Positions 26,975 to 35,612 of a stretch of DNA of 63,066 nucleotides are shown here, piece by piece. Source of the stretch: Myxococcales bacterium. Its GTDB lineage: Bacteria; Myxococcota; Polyangia; Polyangiales; Polyangiaceae. The DNA is taken from positions 1 to 63,066 of the forward strand of contig PLXW01000152.1 in assembly GCA_003151595.1 (NCBI GenBank), read 5' to 3'. Position numbers and translations under genes: made by a program. Below the pieces are notes generated by a model. That model worked only from the letters and a program-made list of their open reading frames with translations, made no database searches and was not told the origin of the DNA. Position 1 is the first letter of the stretch. Every line of letters starts with the position of its first letter.

Positions 26975-28636
26975 TCACGAGCGCCCCCTGACGTGCGCGG
27001 TCGTGCGCGTCGAGCTCTCACGGGCGCGATAGTCCCACGGACACGACTCCAGGATCCGCGAGGCGCGCGCCCGCAGCTCAGTGCCCATGCGCCCCTCGAT
27101 CGCCTCGCGCAGGGCCTGCGCGGCCCCCATCGCGCTGGAGAAACGATCGTCCGGGTCCTTGGCCAGCGCGATCGCGAGCACGTCGTCGACGTCCGGCGGA
27201 AGCCCCGGGACAAGCTCCGAGGGTCGCGCGGGCATACCGAAGACAACCTGGAAGATCGCCTCCGGCAGGTCGGCCCCCGCGAACGGAGGGCGCCCGGTGA
27301 CAACCCGGTAGAGGACGGCCCCGAGAGAGAAGATGTCGGCGCGGAGGTCGGTCTTGTCCCCGCGCGCCTGCTCGGGCGACATGTAGCCCGGCGTGCCGAT
27401 GATCGCGCCGCGCGTGAGCGTGCCGTCGGACCCGAGGAACTTCGCGACGCCGAAGTCGAGAATCTTCCAGGTCGAAGACTGTTCGGTGCGAAAGAGGTTC
27501 TGCGGCTTCAGGTCGCGGTGCACGATCCCCGCCTCGTGCGCCGCGGCGAGCCCTCGGGCCACCTGCTCCGCGAGGTCCACGACTTCCTCGAGCTGCAGCT
27601 TCGGCGCATGGCGAAGGGACCACGCCAGATCGTGGCCTTCAAGAAGCTCCATGGCGATGTACGGGGCACCCGCCATCTGTCCGACGTCGTGCAGGGCGAT
27701 CAGGTTGGGCGCGCTCATGCGACGCAGGATCTCCGCCTCCCGTATGAATCGCTGGAAGACGTCGTGGTCCGCGAGCGCCGTTGGGTTGAGAAGTTTGACC
27801 GCTGCTGGGACGCCGGTTCGCACGTGCGTCGCGGCGTACACCTCGCCCATCCCACCCCGCCCGATGACGTTGCCTAGCAGATATGCGCCTGCTTGCCGCC
27901 CGCTGTACCCGCCGTGCCCGCCGCCGGCCGCGACCATCGCGTCGAAGTTCTGGTTGGCCTCTTGCAGCAAGGCCTCGCGCTCTTGCACTGCACGCAGCGC
28001 GGCGCCGAGCCGCTGGACCGCGTCGAACGTGGCTCGCCGACTCAGACGCGCTTGCCAGATCGTGATGCCGAAGATGTACGGCACCATCGCGATGGCGAAG
28101 ATGCGAACCGAAAGCGGCATGGCAAGACTGCGCATCAGACCGAGATCCGGCACGACCCCGGCGATGACGAGGACTCCCAAGACGACGTAGATCGCGACCG
28201 CGGTCGTCGTTAATCCGAGCGCCCAGTTCCGGTCGTCCCCCTGGCCGAAGAAGAAGATCCCGAGCATGACGATGACGGCGCCCGTAGAGAAAACTCCCGA
28301 GTAGTAGAGAGTCATCAGGACCGCGAAGACGCCGAAGACGCCGAAGACGCGGAACATGAAGGGGGTGTAGCGGCCAGGTCGGATTGCCTGGATCCACACC
28401 CAGCCCGCAACGACCCCGGCCATCACGACAGTGACCACCATCGCATTCCGCAGCCACGGCTCCGCAGGGAGGAAGGGGACGAAGAGGATCGACGCGACGC
28501 AGAGGACGAGGATCGTGCGCCCGAACCCACTGGCGCGGACCGCCTCCTCGGAGCGGAGCGTCTGCACGGTGGTCGCGTGCTCCGACTCGCGACGGCGCGC
28601 GAGAGGCTCCGGTTTCCCCTGTTCCGCCCCATTCAT
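26975..28636 (-). CDS. Membrane Ser/Thr protein kinase (six TM)
   Basis: A 553-residue kinase. Here the membrane part is N-terminal: about six hydrophobic segments between residues 40 and 200, including a MASE-like repeat FRVFGVFGVFAVL encoded by a 9-bp DNA repeat at 28323-28348. A coiled coil (LGAALRAVQEREALLQEANQNFDAM) leads to the kinase domain with IGRGGMGEVYAA, AVKLL, HRDLKPQN, DFG and SPE, all intact. The tail after residue 520 is Arg/Ser-rich. ATG at 28636 with an upstream GGAG. It and the preceding kinase lie in tandem on the same strand, separated by 175 bases, so they may be duplicated receptor kinases with different sensors. Confidence 0.9.
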   Translation of the reverse strand: MNGAEQGKPEPLARRRESEHATTVQTLRSEEAVRASGFGRTILVLCVASILFVPFLPAEPWLRNAMVVTVVMAGVVAGWVWIQAIRPGRYTPFMFRVFGVFGVFAVLMTLYYSGVFSTGAVIVMLGIFFFGQGDDRNWALGLTTTAVAIYVVLGVLVIAGVVPDLGLMRSLAMPLSVRIFAIAMVPYIFGITIWQARLSRRATFDAVQRLGAALRAVQEREALLQEANQNFDAMVAAGGGHGGYSGRQAGAYLLGNVIGRGGMGEVYAATHVRTGVPAAVKLLNPTALADHDVFQRFIREAEILRRMSAPNLIALHDVGQMAGAPYIAMELLEGHDLAWSLRHAPKLQLEEVVDLAEQVARGLAAAHEAGIVHRDLKPQNLFRTEQSSTWKILDFGVAKFLGSDGTLTRGAIIGTPGYMSPEQARGDKTDLRADIFSLGAVLYRVVTGRPPFAGADLPEAIFQVVFGMPARPSELVPGLPPDVDDVLAIALAKDPDDRFSSAMGAAQALREAIEGRMGTELRARASRILESCPWDYRARESSTRTTAHVRGRS

Positions 28637-28743
28637 CCGACTCCGGTGACTCTATCACGCTCTCCGTGACTTCCTCGGGATGGCGACGGAGAGCGCTGGG
28701 GCGCTCGGGCTCCTCCAAGCGCCAGGCCGTGGTCAGCGGTCCG

Positions 28744-30261
28744 CTACGGACACTTCGCGCTGGAGGGGTCGTGGGTGTACCCCGGGGCGGTGCTCCCCAT
28801 GCGTGGCACATTGCCGTCCAGGTCGTTATTGCACATGTACACGTCGTAGAACGCAGCGTCGCCCGTCGTGTCGGCGAAGTTGATGCTCTCGCTGCCGTTG
28901 AAGACGTTGTCGTAGATCATCCACGTGTTGCCCGGCTGGTGGCTCGCGCCGTTCGCAGGATCGTTGTAGCCGCCTTGATAGAGCGCCGCGCTTGCACCTC
29001 CGGCGTTGAAGACGTTGTCGTGCACCCAGTAGGTTCGGTGGGAGTTGGCGGGGTCTTCATTGACGTTCTCGAGCATCATCCCGCCATCGAACGTGCAATT
29101 GCGGACGGTGGTGTCGCCGCGACGCATGCTGATCGACCACCCATTGAGGTTCACCCCGAATGTCGCACCGTCGAAGACGTGGCCGTGCCCTCCGGATGCA
29201 TAGATGCCATGGGCTCCGTAGTCGTAGTGCGCGCAGCTGTGCGCGATGGCCCCAGTGTTCCGGATGGATCCGCCGACATAGCTAAATCGATCGCCAGCGA
29301 AGTCCTCGAGCACGACGCCGTCCATGGCCATCGTGTCGATCCGAGTGTTCGTGAAGTTGATGTCCGTGTGGGTCGCTCCGGGCGAGGACATGCCGATATC
29401 GACTGCCCTAAATGCGTCGTGGAGGTACATGTTCGTGAAGTTGATGAAACGTACCGAGCCGGTGCCTTTGGTCGACACGAGGACGACCTCCTCGGCGTAC
29501 GTCGCCGGACAGAAGGCGCCACCCCCCTTCGCTTCGAGGTCGGCGAAGTCGACATAACTGGCGTTCGTCAAGTAGACGCCCTTGATCACGGCGGCGCCAT
29601 TTGCTCGAAATGTCACGGGCGCGCCCGCCTGGCCATTCTGATTTCGAATGAGGTCGTCGGTCAGCGTGCCATGCAGATGCACGATATCGCCTCCGTTCAA
29701 GTGGACCCCGTTCACCTTGCCGATCGATGCCCAAGGGCTCCCAGACGTCGTCCCGGCGTTCGAATCGCTGCCCGACGACGAGACCCAGTAGTCCATCGCT
29801 CCGGGCGGCCTCGTGCCGCTGTCGGCCGAGCCCGCGTCGGCGTTGCCAGGCCCCCCCCCGTTCTGCACGTCGACGATGACCGAAGCCGGGTTCGATCGGC
29901 CGTTCTTGTCGGTGACGATCGCCTTCAGAGTGTGACTCCCGTTCGTGGCCGTCGTCGTGTCCCACAGGCACGAGTACGGGGCCTCGACCTCGGTATTCAG
30001 AGGCGCCGTCGACCCGTCGAGGAAGAACTGAACGTTCCGCACCCCCACGGTGGACGTAACGGTCACGAGACAGTTCGCCGAAAGCTCGTCGAGGATACCG
30101 TGAATGATCGCGCCGCCCGCGGGGGTCGCCCACTGGATGGTCGGCCTCTGAATGACAACCGCGTCGGATTGGGCTCGCACGGTGTCGGGCTCCGCACTGC
30201 TGCAGGAGACGAGACCCGCGCACATGAGCGACCAAGCATTCGCACGAGTAGAGTTTCGCAT
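28744..30261 (-). CDS. Ig-like/parallel beta-helix surface lipoprotein
   Basis: A 505-residue lipoprotein (lipobox CAGLVSC near residue 20; ATG at 30261 with an AGGAG site). Residues 40-140 form a bacterial Ig-like domain (NVQFFLDGSTAPLNTEVEAP, SHTLKAIVTDKNGRSNPASV). From about 165, YWVSSSGSDSNAGTTSGSPWA begins a right-handed beta-helix typical of polysaccharide lyases and related surface proteins (GVYLTNASYVDFADLEAKGG, HGIYASGGHGHVFDG, TVRNCTFDGG). No catalytic residues can be assigned. It is a clear paralogue of the frameshifted gene at 16211-17353; the two share GGHGH-FDG and RRG-TTVRNC blocks. Confidence 0.8.
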   Translation of the reverse strand: MRNSTRANAWSLMCAGLVSCSSAEPDTVRAQSDAVVIQRPTIQWATPAGGAIIHGILDELSANCLVTVTSTVGVRNVQFFLDGSTAPLNTEVEAPYSCLWDTTTATNGSHTLKAIVTDKNGRSNPASVIVDVQNGGGPGNADAGSADSGTRPPGAMDYWVSSSGSDSNAGTTSGSPWASIGKVNGVHLNGGDIVHLHGTLTDDLIRNQNGQAGAPVTFRANGAAVIKGVYLTNASYVDFADLEAKGGGAFCPATYAEEVVLVSTKGTGSVRFINFTNMYLHDAFRAVDIGMSSPGATHTDINFTNTRIDTMAMDGVVLEDFAGDRFSYVGGSIRNTGAIAHSCAHYDYGAHGIYASGGHGHVFDGATFGVNLNGWSISMRRGDTTVRNCTFDGGMMLENVNEDPANSHRTYWVHDNVFNAGGASAALYQGGYNDPANGASHQPGNTWMIYDNVFNGSESINFADTTGDAAFYDVYMCNNDLDGNVPRMGSTAPGYTHDPSSAKCP

Positions 30262-30542
30262 GATTTCGGGCTCCTCTTTGTCGCCGACTGAGCGGCGCGA
30301 GGTCCCCTCACTGCATGCATGGTGCCTCACGCGTTGCGCGCCGCACGCTCGCCCCTAAGTCCGCGCAAACCGGCGACCATGAAACCGCATTACGCAATAG
30401 CTCGCCGCGATCGCTGGAAAGATCGATTCATCTCGATCGAGCGGCCCCATGGCGAGTGATCCGCTCGATCCCTGACCAGGATCCAACGCAGCAATGGGCG
30501 CATGTGTGAATGGGGACTCGTAGGAGAACCTCGGCGGGTCTC
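30262..30542. other. Gap with a GATC-like inverted repeat
   Basis: About 280 bases with no supported gene. GATCCC at 30468-30473 and GGATC at 30479-30483 form a looser version of the recurring GATC element. It may serve the promoter of the beta-helix gene. Confidence 0.35.
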
Positions 30543-31247
30543 TCAGGCCCGCTGCGCAGCTTCGTCCTCCTGGGCTTCGAGCCCAAAGAGGTCGCGGACT
30601 GTCTTCGAGGCAGAGACGGATCGCGGATCAGGCTCCGTGCCGAGCAGCCCGTCGAGCGCAGGCACGATGAAGCCGAGCCAGTAATTTTCGTTGCGATAGT
30701 GGTGCAGGCGGTGATTCTTGCGCACGCGCTTGGCGTACTCGCTCTTCGGCTTGTACCCGGTGTGCACGATGAAGTGCGTCCACTCGTAGACGAGCGCCAT
30801 CGTCGTATACGCGGCGATCCCCGTCACGGCGTGACGGCGGGGTCCGACGAGCAAGAGCCACGCGGCGACGTTGACCCGTTGCGCCACGTGCACGACCTCG
30901 TGGGGGAGGAGCGTGAGGTCGATGTCACGCGGGTTGACGTGGTGCTTGCGGTGCGCCTGCGCGAAGAGCGGATCGAGCTTCTTGCCGAAGATTTCGCGAG
31001 GCTCGAGGTGCAGCAAATACTTGTGCGCGAGCCACTCCTGAACGGGCCACGACGCAACGACACCAGCGCAGGCCGTGACGTCCGAAAGGGTCGGCGGCCC
31101 GAGGAGCGCGCGCACGCCCCAGGCTATGGCGGCGTCCCGAGCGATGCGGCGCGGGCCAGGGCGGGAGAAGAAAACACGCACGGCGTCGCGGAGTGTCTTG
31201 ATGTCCTCTCCGTCGGTCACGTCACGCGGCCTTGTGGATTCATTCAT
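30543..31247 (-). CDS. Sterol desaturase/fatty acid hydroxylase family enzyme
   Basis: A 234-residue membrane di-iron enzyme. The histidine boxes of the family are present: HKYLLH (about 88-93), HRKHH (about 113-117) and a later HFIVH plus HHYRNE. Hydrophobic segments lie between them. The family inserts oxygen or double bonds into sterols, fatty acids or carotenoids at the membrane. Start ATG at 31247 has AAGGAA six bases upstream. The C-terminus is acidic (GLEAQEDEA). A GATC element lies about 210 bases upstream. The substrate cannot be set from sequence; sterol or lipid modification is plausible given the catabolic locus downstream, but the two are not in the same transcription unit. Confidence 0.8.
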   Translation of the reverse strand: MNESTRPRDVTDGEDIKTLRDAVRVFFSRPGPRRIARDAAIAWGVRALLGPPTLSDVTACAGVVASWPVQEWLAHKYLLHLEPREIFGKKLDPLFAQAHRKHHVNPRDIDLTLLPHEVVHVAQRVNVAAWLLLVGPRRHAVTGIAAYTTMALVYEWTHFIVHTGYKPKSEYAKRVRKNHRLHHYRNENYWLGFIVPALDGLLGTEPDPRSVSASKTVRDLFGLEAQEDEAAQRA

Positions 31248-31458
31248 GGAATTTTCCTTGCCAGAACTGGGCCCGACGCGACGCGACCGCATCTCCCGGA
31301 GAATCGAGATTGGAGCAAGCTCCGAGGCGCGGGGCGTTTCGCGTCGTCGGCCCACGCCCGCACCTGCGGCGAGTGTGCCAGGACATCGGACACACTGAAT
31401 TGGGCGTGCGAATCGTCTGGCATGCCCAGACCATTGACGTGCTGGATCACATGCGATG

Positions 31459-31473
31459 AGATCCCCGAGATCA
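31459..31473. repeat. GATC palindrome element, copy F
   Basis: AGATCCCCGAGATCA, differing from copy B at one base, with an upstream GCTGGATCAC half-site at 31441-31450. It lies upstream of the desaturase gene. Confidence 0.6.
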
Positions 31474-31539
31474 CTCCACAGCCCCTGCCCGACGAACATT
31501 TCCGCGCCGCTCGCTCGCGCGCCTTCTCCCCCTACTCAT

Positions 31540-31845
31540 GCGGCAAGCCTCTTGGAGCTGCGGCCGGTGTTGGGGCAGATCGAGCGGTGCGATGCGGACC
31601 TCGCGCGGCAGATGCGGAGAGCGGCGAGCAGCGTGGCGTTGAACACCGCGGAGGGGATGTACAGCCAGGGGAAGAACCGCGGCGCGCGGTACCACACGGC
31701 ACTCGGCTCGATGCGCGAGACGCTGTCGTGCATCGAAGTCGGCGTGGCGCTCGGGTATCTGCCGCGCGTCGAAGAAGATCTCGTGGATCGAATCCGCAAG
31801 ATCATCGGCACGCTCATGCGTGCTCGTCGGGAAGTGAATCAAACG
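31540..31845 (+). pseudogene. Four-helix bundle protein remnant
   Basis: About 100 residues match the four-helix-bundle (23S rRNA intervening-sequence-type) family: LLELRPVLGQIERCDADLARQMRRAASSVALNTAEG, then KNRGARYHTALGSMRETLSCIEV. These are normally about 120-residue proteins. Here the first helix is missing before LLELRP, and no stop follows: the frame runs on for 580 codons antisense to the serine-hydrolase gene. Either the gene has lost both ends or an indel hides them. No obvious ribosome-binding site or start codon precedes it. The family has no established function. Confidence 0.6.
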
Positions 31846-31975
31846 TCGCGAGGCCGAGCACGTGCGCCCGGCCTCGCGACGAATCTCTACGCCGTGAGCT
31901 TCGTTCCGCCGAACATCTTTGGGCAGACACCGTGCGAAACAAACGACATGGAACCACCACTGCGCCTGTCTGATC

Positions 31976-31993
31976 TCGGGCGGCCTGAACTAG
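31976..31993. repeat. 18-bp direct repeat, copy 1
   Basis: TCGGGCGGCCTGAACTAG, repeated with one mismatch at 34154-34171. The two copies, in the same orientation, bracket the serine-hydrolase gene and the IS630 scar. Confidence 0.5.
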
Positions 31994-32064
31994 TGAGTGC
32001 TGGCCCGGCAGGGGTCGTCCCAAAAAAAGTGAATCCCGATTCGCGCGCTCCCCCCTGCACTCGA

Positions 32065-33723
32065 CTACCCGCCGTCAGGCTCCATCCGCGTGGCGATGAG
32101 CCCGTCGATCTCAACCCATTCGTAGCGGCCCGTGGACCCGGGAACGAACTTCAGGTTCAGGTCCTGCCCCGCGAGCGTCAGGTCGAAATTCCTGTTCGAG
32201 ATCGGCTGGAGCGCGGGCGAGTAGGGGACCTGCGCCGCGTCCAGCTGGGGCATCGCGATCGTCAGCGCACCGTTCTGATCGACGATGTCGATCTCGCCGA
32301 GCTGCCCGCTCGGATCGAAGTAGCTCCCGGCGTACTGTGGGAACGCGCCGGGCTCGACCTTCGCGCTCGCGGGCGGCGCCGTCGGTGCCGGCAAGCTCCC
32401 GAAGCTCTGGAACGCGAGCTCCACGGACGAGTAGAAGTACGCGTTGTCGGCGTTCGCGAACGTCACGATTCCGAACCCCGTCTCCGGCAGCAGGTAGAAG
32501 TTGCTGCTGAACCCCGAGATGGATCCGCCGTGAGTGACGGTCTTGGTGTGGTAGTAGCCCGATGGCTGCCCGATCCCGCTCTGCACGAAGAGGCCGTATC
32601 CGTACGAGTAGGTGTCCCCATAGAGGAACGTATCGACCTGCGCGGTCTGCATCGCCAGGCGGTTCCTGTCCGAGAGCACGCGCGGATCGCCGGCGTAGAG
32701 AAACCGCATGAACTTCGCGTAGTCCTCGACGCTCGAGAACGCATACCCGGCAGGCCGCAGCCACGCGCAGTCGTAGCTCCCGGGCGCGACGTCCCACGGG
32801 CTTCCGTCGGGGTTCGTCGACAGGCCGTCTGCGAAGTCGCCGTCCGCCACCACCTGGCTGGCCAGGAAGAACGTGCGGTTCATCCCCAGCGGCCGGAAGA
32901 GACGCTCCATCGCGTCGACGTACGGCACTCCGCTCACGCGCTCGATGGCCGCCCCGGTGAGGACGTAGTTCGGATTCGAGTAGCCGAAGAGCGCGCCGGG
33001 CGGGGCCGCGAAGAACTCGTCCTTGCCGAACTCCGTCCCTGTGATGAAGCTCTGGAGCGCGCCCGGATCGGTCGGACAGGACTCGCTCGTCACCGCCGGA
33101 TCCGTGCCGAAGTTGCTGTAGTCGAACAGGCCGGACTGCTGCGACAGAAGGTCCTTCATTCGGAGTTTCGGCACGTCGGGACCGCTGAGCGCGACGCTCG
33201 GCTCAAAGTCGGTGAGGCGCTCTTGAGTGCTCACCTTGCCTTCGTCCTCCAGCCGGAGAAACGCCGCCGCGGTCAGCGACTTCGTCATCGACCCGATCCG
33301 AAAGAGCGTCCGTGCGTCGACCGCGGCGGTGCTGTTTGGCCCCTTCGTGCCGAAGCCGCGCGCGAACGTGAGCTCGCCGTGCTCGAGGATCGCGACCGCA
33401 GCGCCCGGTGCACCGAGCGACTGGCGCTCTGCATCGAACGCCGCAGCGAACGCGCGATACTTCAACGGGATCGGCGGACCTACGTCGGGAAGCGCGAGGT
33501 CCGTGTGCGCGATGCCCGAGGCGTGCGGTGCGTCGACCGCATCGAGCCGTGTGGCTCCGGGAGCATGCGCCGCGAGAACGGCGCGACGTGAGAGGAGGCT
33601 CGATCGAGTGTCGCCGGCGTGAGGCGTGATCGTCTTCGCGTCGTCTGTTCCTTCACAGCCGATCGCGATCGTCGCGAGCAGCGTGGCGAGGATGGAGGTT
33701 GCCCCTATCGTCCGTTTCTTCAC
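32065..33723 (-). CDS. Serine hydrolase lipoprotein (beta-lactamase fold)
   Basis: A 552-residue lipoprotein (GTG at 33723 with AAAGGAA; lipobox IAIGC at residue 23). Residues about 90-460 form a class C beta-lactamase/DD-peptidase fold: catalytic SxxK in IGSMTKS (Ser145, Lys148), YSN in FDYSNFG or FGYSNPNY, and HGG in VTHGGSISG replacing KTG. The last 100 residues (GSYFDPSGQLGEIDIVDQNG...) look like the beta-domain often found after such hydrolases. It is likely an envelope esterase or peptidase, not necessarily an antibiotic resistance enzyme. It stands alone between a repeat-rich region and the four-helix remnant. Confidence 0.85.
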   Translation of the reverse strand: MKKRTIGATSILATLLATIAIGCEGTDDAKTITPHAGDTRSSLLSRRAVLAAHAPGATRLDAVDAPHASGIAHTDLALPDVGPPIPLKYRAFAAAFDAERQSLGAPGAAVAILEHGELTFARGFGTKGPNSTAAVDARTLFRIGSMTKSLTAAAFLRLEDEGKVSTQERLTDFEPSVALSGPDVPKLRMKDLLSQQSGLFDYSNFGTDPAVTSESCPTDPGALQSFITGTEFGKDEFFAAPPGALFGYSNPNYVLTGAAIERVSGVPYVDAMERLFRPLGMNRTFFLASQVVADGDFADGLSTNPDGSPWDVAPGSYDCAWLRPAGYAFSSVEDYAKFMRFLYAGDPRVLSDRNRLAMQTAQVDTFLYGDTYSYGYGLFVQSGIGQPSGYYHTKTVTHGGSISGFSSNFYLLPETGFGIVTFANADNAYFYSSVELAFQSFGSLPAPTAPPASAKVEPGAFPQYAGSYFDPSGQLGEIDIVDQNGALTIAMPQLDAAQVPYSPALQPISNRNFDLTLAGQDLNLKFVPGSTGRYEWVEIDGLIATRMEPDGG

Positions 33724-33986
33724 GGTCGGTTCCTTTCGTTGGCGTTCCTCTCCGCACGGAGGGTGCAGAGGTCGCACGCGACGCTAAGCAACCGCGGTGC
33801 CACGCGACGACACGGCCCATTCCACGCCGGCTGGCGAGCGAAGCGGTGGCGACCGTTAGCTTTCCGCATGCCTTCAGGATCGCGCGACCGTTACCTTTTG
33901 GCGCAACGACCTCGCGCTCGAGGGCGCGAGGGAGAGATTGCGGCCCTCTCGAAGAATCCACTGAGTCGGCGATTCCAGCCACGGCG

Positions 33987-34124
33987 CGCCGCTTCTCCGT
34001 GCTGCAGCGCCGCGTCTTGGCCCGCAGATCGTTCACTTCAAAGGACGACCTCGCCGAGAAGATCATTCGTTACATGCTCTGGGGCAACGACCACGCAGTC
34101 CCCTTTCACTGGTCCTACCGGCCG
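33987..34124 (+). mobile_element. IS630-family transposase C-terminal remnant
   Basis: About 45 codons match the end of IS630/DDE transposases: FSVLQRRVLARRSFTSKDD then LAEKIIRYMLWGNDHAVPFHWSYRP, the usual FSILQRK...FTS..DL...I..Y...H..PF.W.Y pattern that follows the last catalytic acid. The rest of the gene is gone. This is a scar, not an active element. Confidence 0.65.
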
Positions 34125-34153
34125 AACTACTGGGCGACGAATCCGCCCGCACT

Positions 34154-34171
34154 TCGAGCGGCCTGAACTAG
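34154..34171. repeat. 18-bp direct repeat, copy 2
   Basis: TCGAGCGGCCTGAACTAG, just after the IS630 remnant; partner of the copy at 31976-31993. Confidence 0.5.
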
Positions 34172-34273
34172 GTCGTGAGGCAACCCGAGGTCGTGGAGCT
34201 ACCCGTGGGGGAGGCACTCGACACGCCACGAAGCGGACCACACCGCTCCCGCGAGCACTCCCCACACCGCCAC

Positions 34274-34484
34274 GATCACGTTCCCCGGTCCCCGCGCATT
34301 GCGCCCCCGGCGCGAGAGATCGTTTCCCCACGTCGACGAGCTCCGTTCCCCTGGCGCGGCTGATCGCGTCCCCAGGTCGTGGACGTCCTCGCCCCTCGAA
34401 CGGGTGATCGCCTCCCCACGTCGTCCTCTCCGGCTCCCCTCCCCGATCGCATCTCGACCCCTGCCGCGTGCACTCGTCGCCCAT
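34274..34484. repeat. Degenerate 44-bp tandem repeat
   Basis: GATC occurs at 34274, 34318, 34362, 34406 and 34445, that is at intervals of 44, 44, 44 and 39 bases. The units share a TCCCCA-GTCG segment after GATCG and a CCCCT stretch near the end but differ elsewhere. Because 44 is not a multiple of three the array is not coding. No CRISPR-like conserved repeat/unique spacer structure is seen. The surrounding 34125-34562 stretch has no gene. Confidence 0.5.
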
Positions 34485-34592
34485 GGTCCTGGAGCTCGTG
34501 TTCCCCAAGCGGTGCGACCGTTCTGAGCGACCGGGCTCTCCCTTGACGATTTGGACCGGCGGTGAGCGTCAAGGCAGTTGTCGCTTCGCGCC

Positions 34593-35612
34593 TCACGCGG
34601 CGTGCGTGTTGATGTTTCGTCCCGGATTGAGCACGACGGTCTCGACGGGCTTCCAGTTACGCGTGGTTCGCGACCAACGCTCGGGCTTCGTTCGTCGCGC
34701 GCGCTCGTAGAGTGCCTCGCGTCGAGCCAGGACGGCGTTCTCCCGGCCGAAGTGCCGTTCGTCTGGGGTGACGAAGCGGATCGCGCTGTGACGATGCTCT
34801 CCGTTGTACCAAGCGACGAAGCGAGCAACCCAGAGTTGCGCCGCGTCGGTGCTCGCGAAAGGAAGTCGCGGGTAGGCAGGAGCGTGCTTCAGCGTTCGAA
34901 AGAGCGCCTCCGAGTAAGGGTTGTCATCGGAGACGTGCGGACGGCTGAAGGAAGGCACGATACCGAGCCACTGCAGCGTGGCGACCATCGTGCTGCCGCG
35001 CATGGCCTTACCGTTGTCGGAATGGAGAACGAGGCCCTGTGGGTCGATGCCGGCCTCGTCGCAGATGTGCTGGATCATGTCGGCCGCTAGATCAGGACTC
35101 TCGCGCTCGTGGACCTTCCAACCGACGATGCGTCGACTCCAGACGTCAAGCACCAGGTACAGATGCAGAAATTGCCCGCGCACGGTGGTCGGCAAGAGCG
35201 TGATGTCCCAGCTCCAGACCCTGTTTGCTGCGGTCGCGCGGTGGACCATCGTCGCACGGGTGACATGACTGCACGCGGTCGCGCGACTTGGAGCGCGAAG
35301 ACCGAAGCGACGCCGGAGCCGGTACATCGTCGATTCCGACGCGAGATAAATGCCGTCGTCGGCGAGCTGCGGAACGAGCTGCCTCGGCGAGAGCTGTCGG
35401 TAGGGGGCGCTCGTCATGACGGCGACGACACGGGCCTGCTCGAAAGACGAGAGTGCGTTCCCAGGACGCCGCTGCGGTCCCTGGCGACGGTCCTGGACAT
35501 CCGGATTTTCGCGCCAGCGCTCGATGGTTCGTTCCGAGATTCCGACCACCTTGCATGCTTCGTGGAGCCGCGCACCCGCGGCCTGGGCTTCCCCGAGGAT
35601 CGCGAGGATCAT
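34593..35612 (-). CDS. IS3-family transposase, OrfB (DDE integrase)
   Basis: A 339-residue transposase with a full rve integrase core. The catalytic triad is visible: Asp136 (VWSWDITLL), Asp199 (LVLHSDNGKAM) and Glu235 (SDDNPYSEALFRTLK). The N-terminal ILAILGEAQAAGARLHEACKV and SERTIERWR form a helix-turn-helix. The C-terminus ending VVLNPGRNINTHAA is typical of this subgroup. The ATG at 35612 overlaps the OrfA stop (ATGA), so OrfB is made by translational coupling. It looks intact. Confidence 0.92.
   Translation of the reverse strand: MILAILGEAQAAGARLHEACKVVGISERTIERWRENPDVQDRRQGPQRRPGNALSSFEQARVVAVMTSAPYRQLSPRQLVPQLADDGIYLASESTMYRLRRRFGLRAPSRATACSHVTRATMVHRATAANRVWSWDITLLPTTVRGQFLHLYLVLDVWSRRIVGWKVHERESPDLAADMIQHICDEAGIDPQGLVLHSDNGKAMRGSTMVATLQWLGIVPSFSRPHVSDDNPYSEALFRTLKHAPAYPRLPFASTDAAQLWVARFVAWYNGEHRHSAIRFVTPDERHFGRENAVLARREALYERARRTKPERWSRTTRNWKPVETVVLNPGRNINTHAA

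Noticed and set aside
31846..33591. Long continuation of the four-helix frame
   Set aside because: It runs antisense to the serine-hydrolase gene and loses all family resemblance.
34274..34484. CRISPR array
   Set aside because: Units are degenerate throughout; there is no constant repeat with variable spacers and no cas gene.
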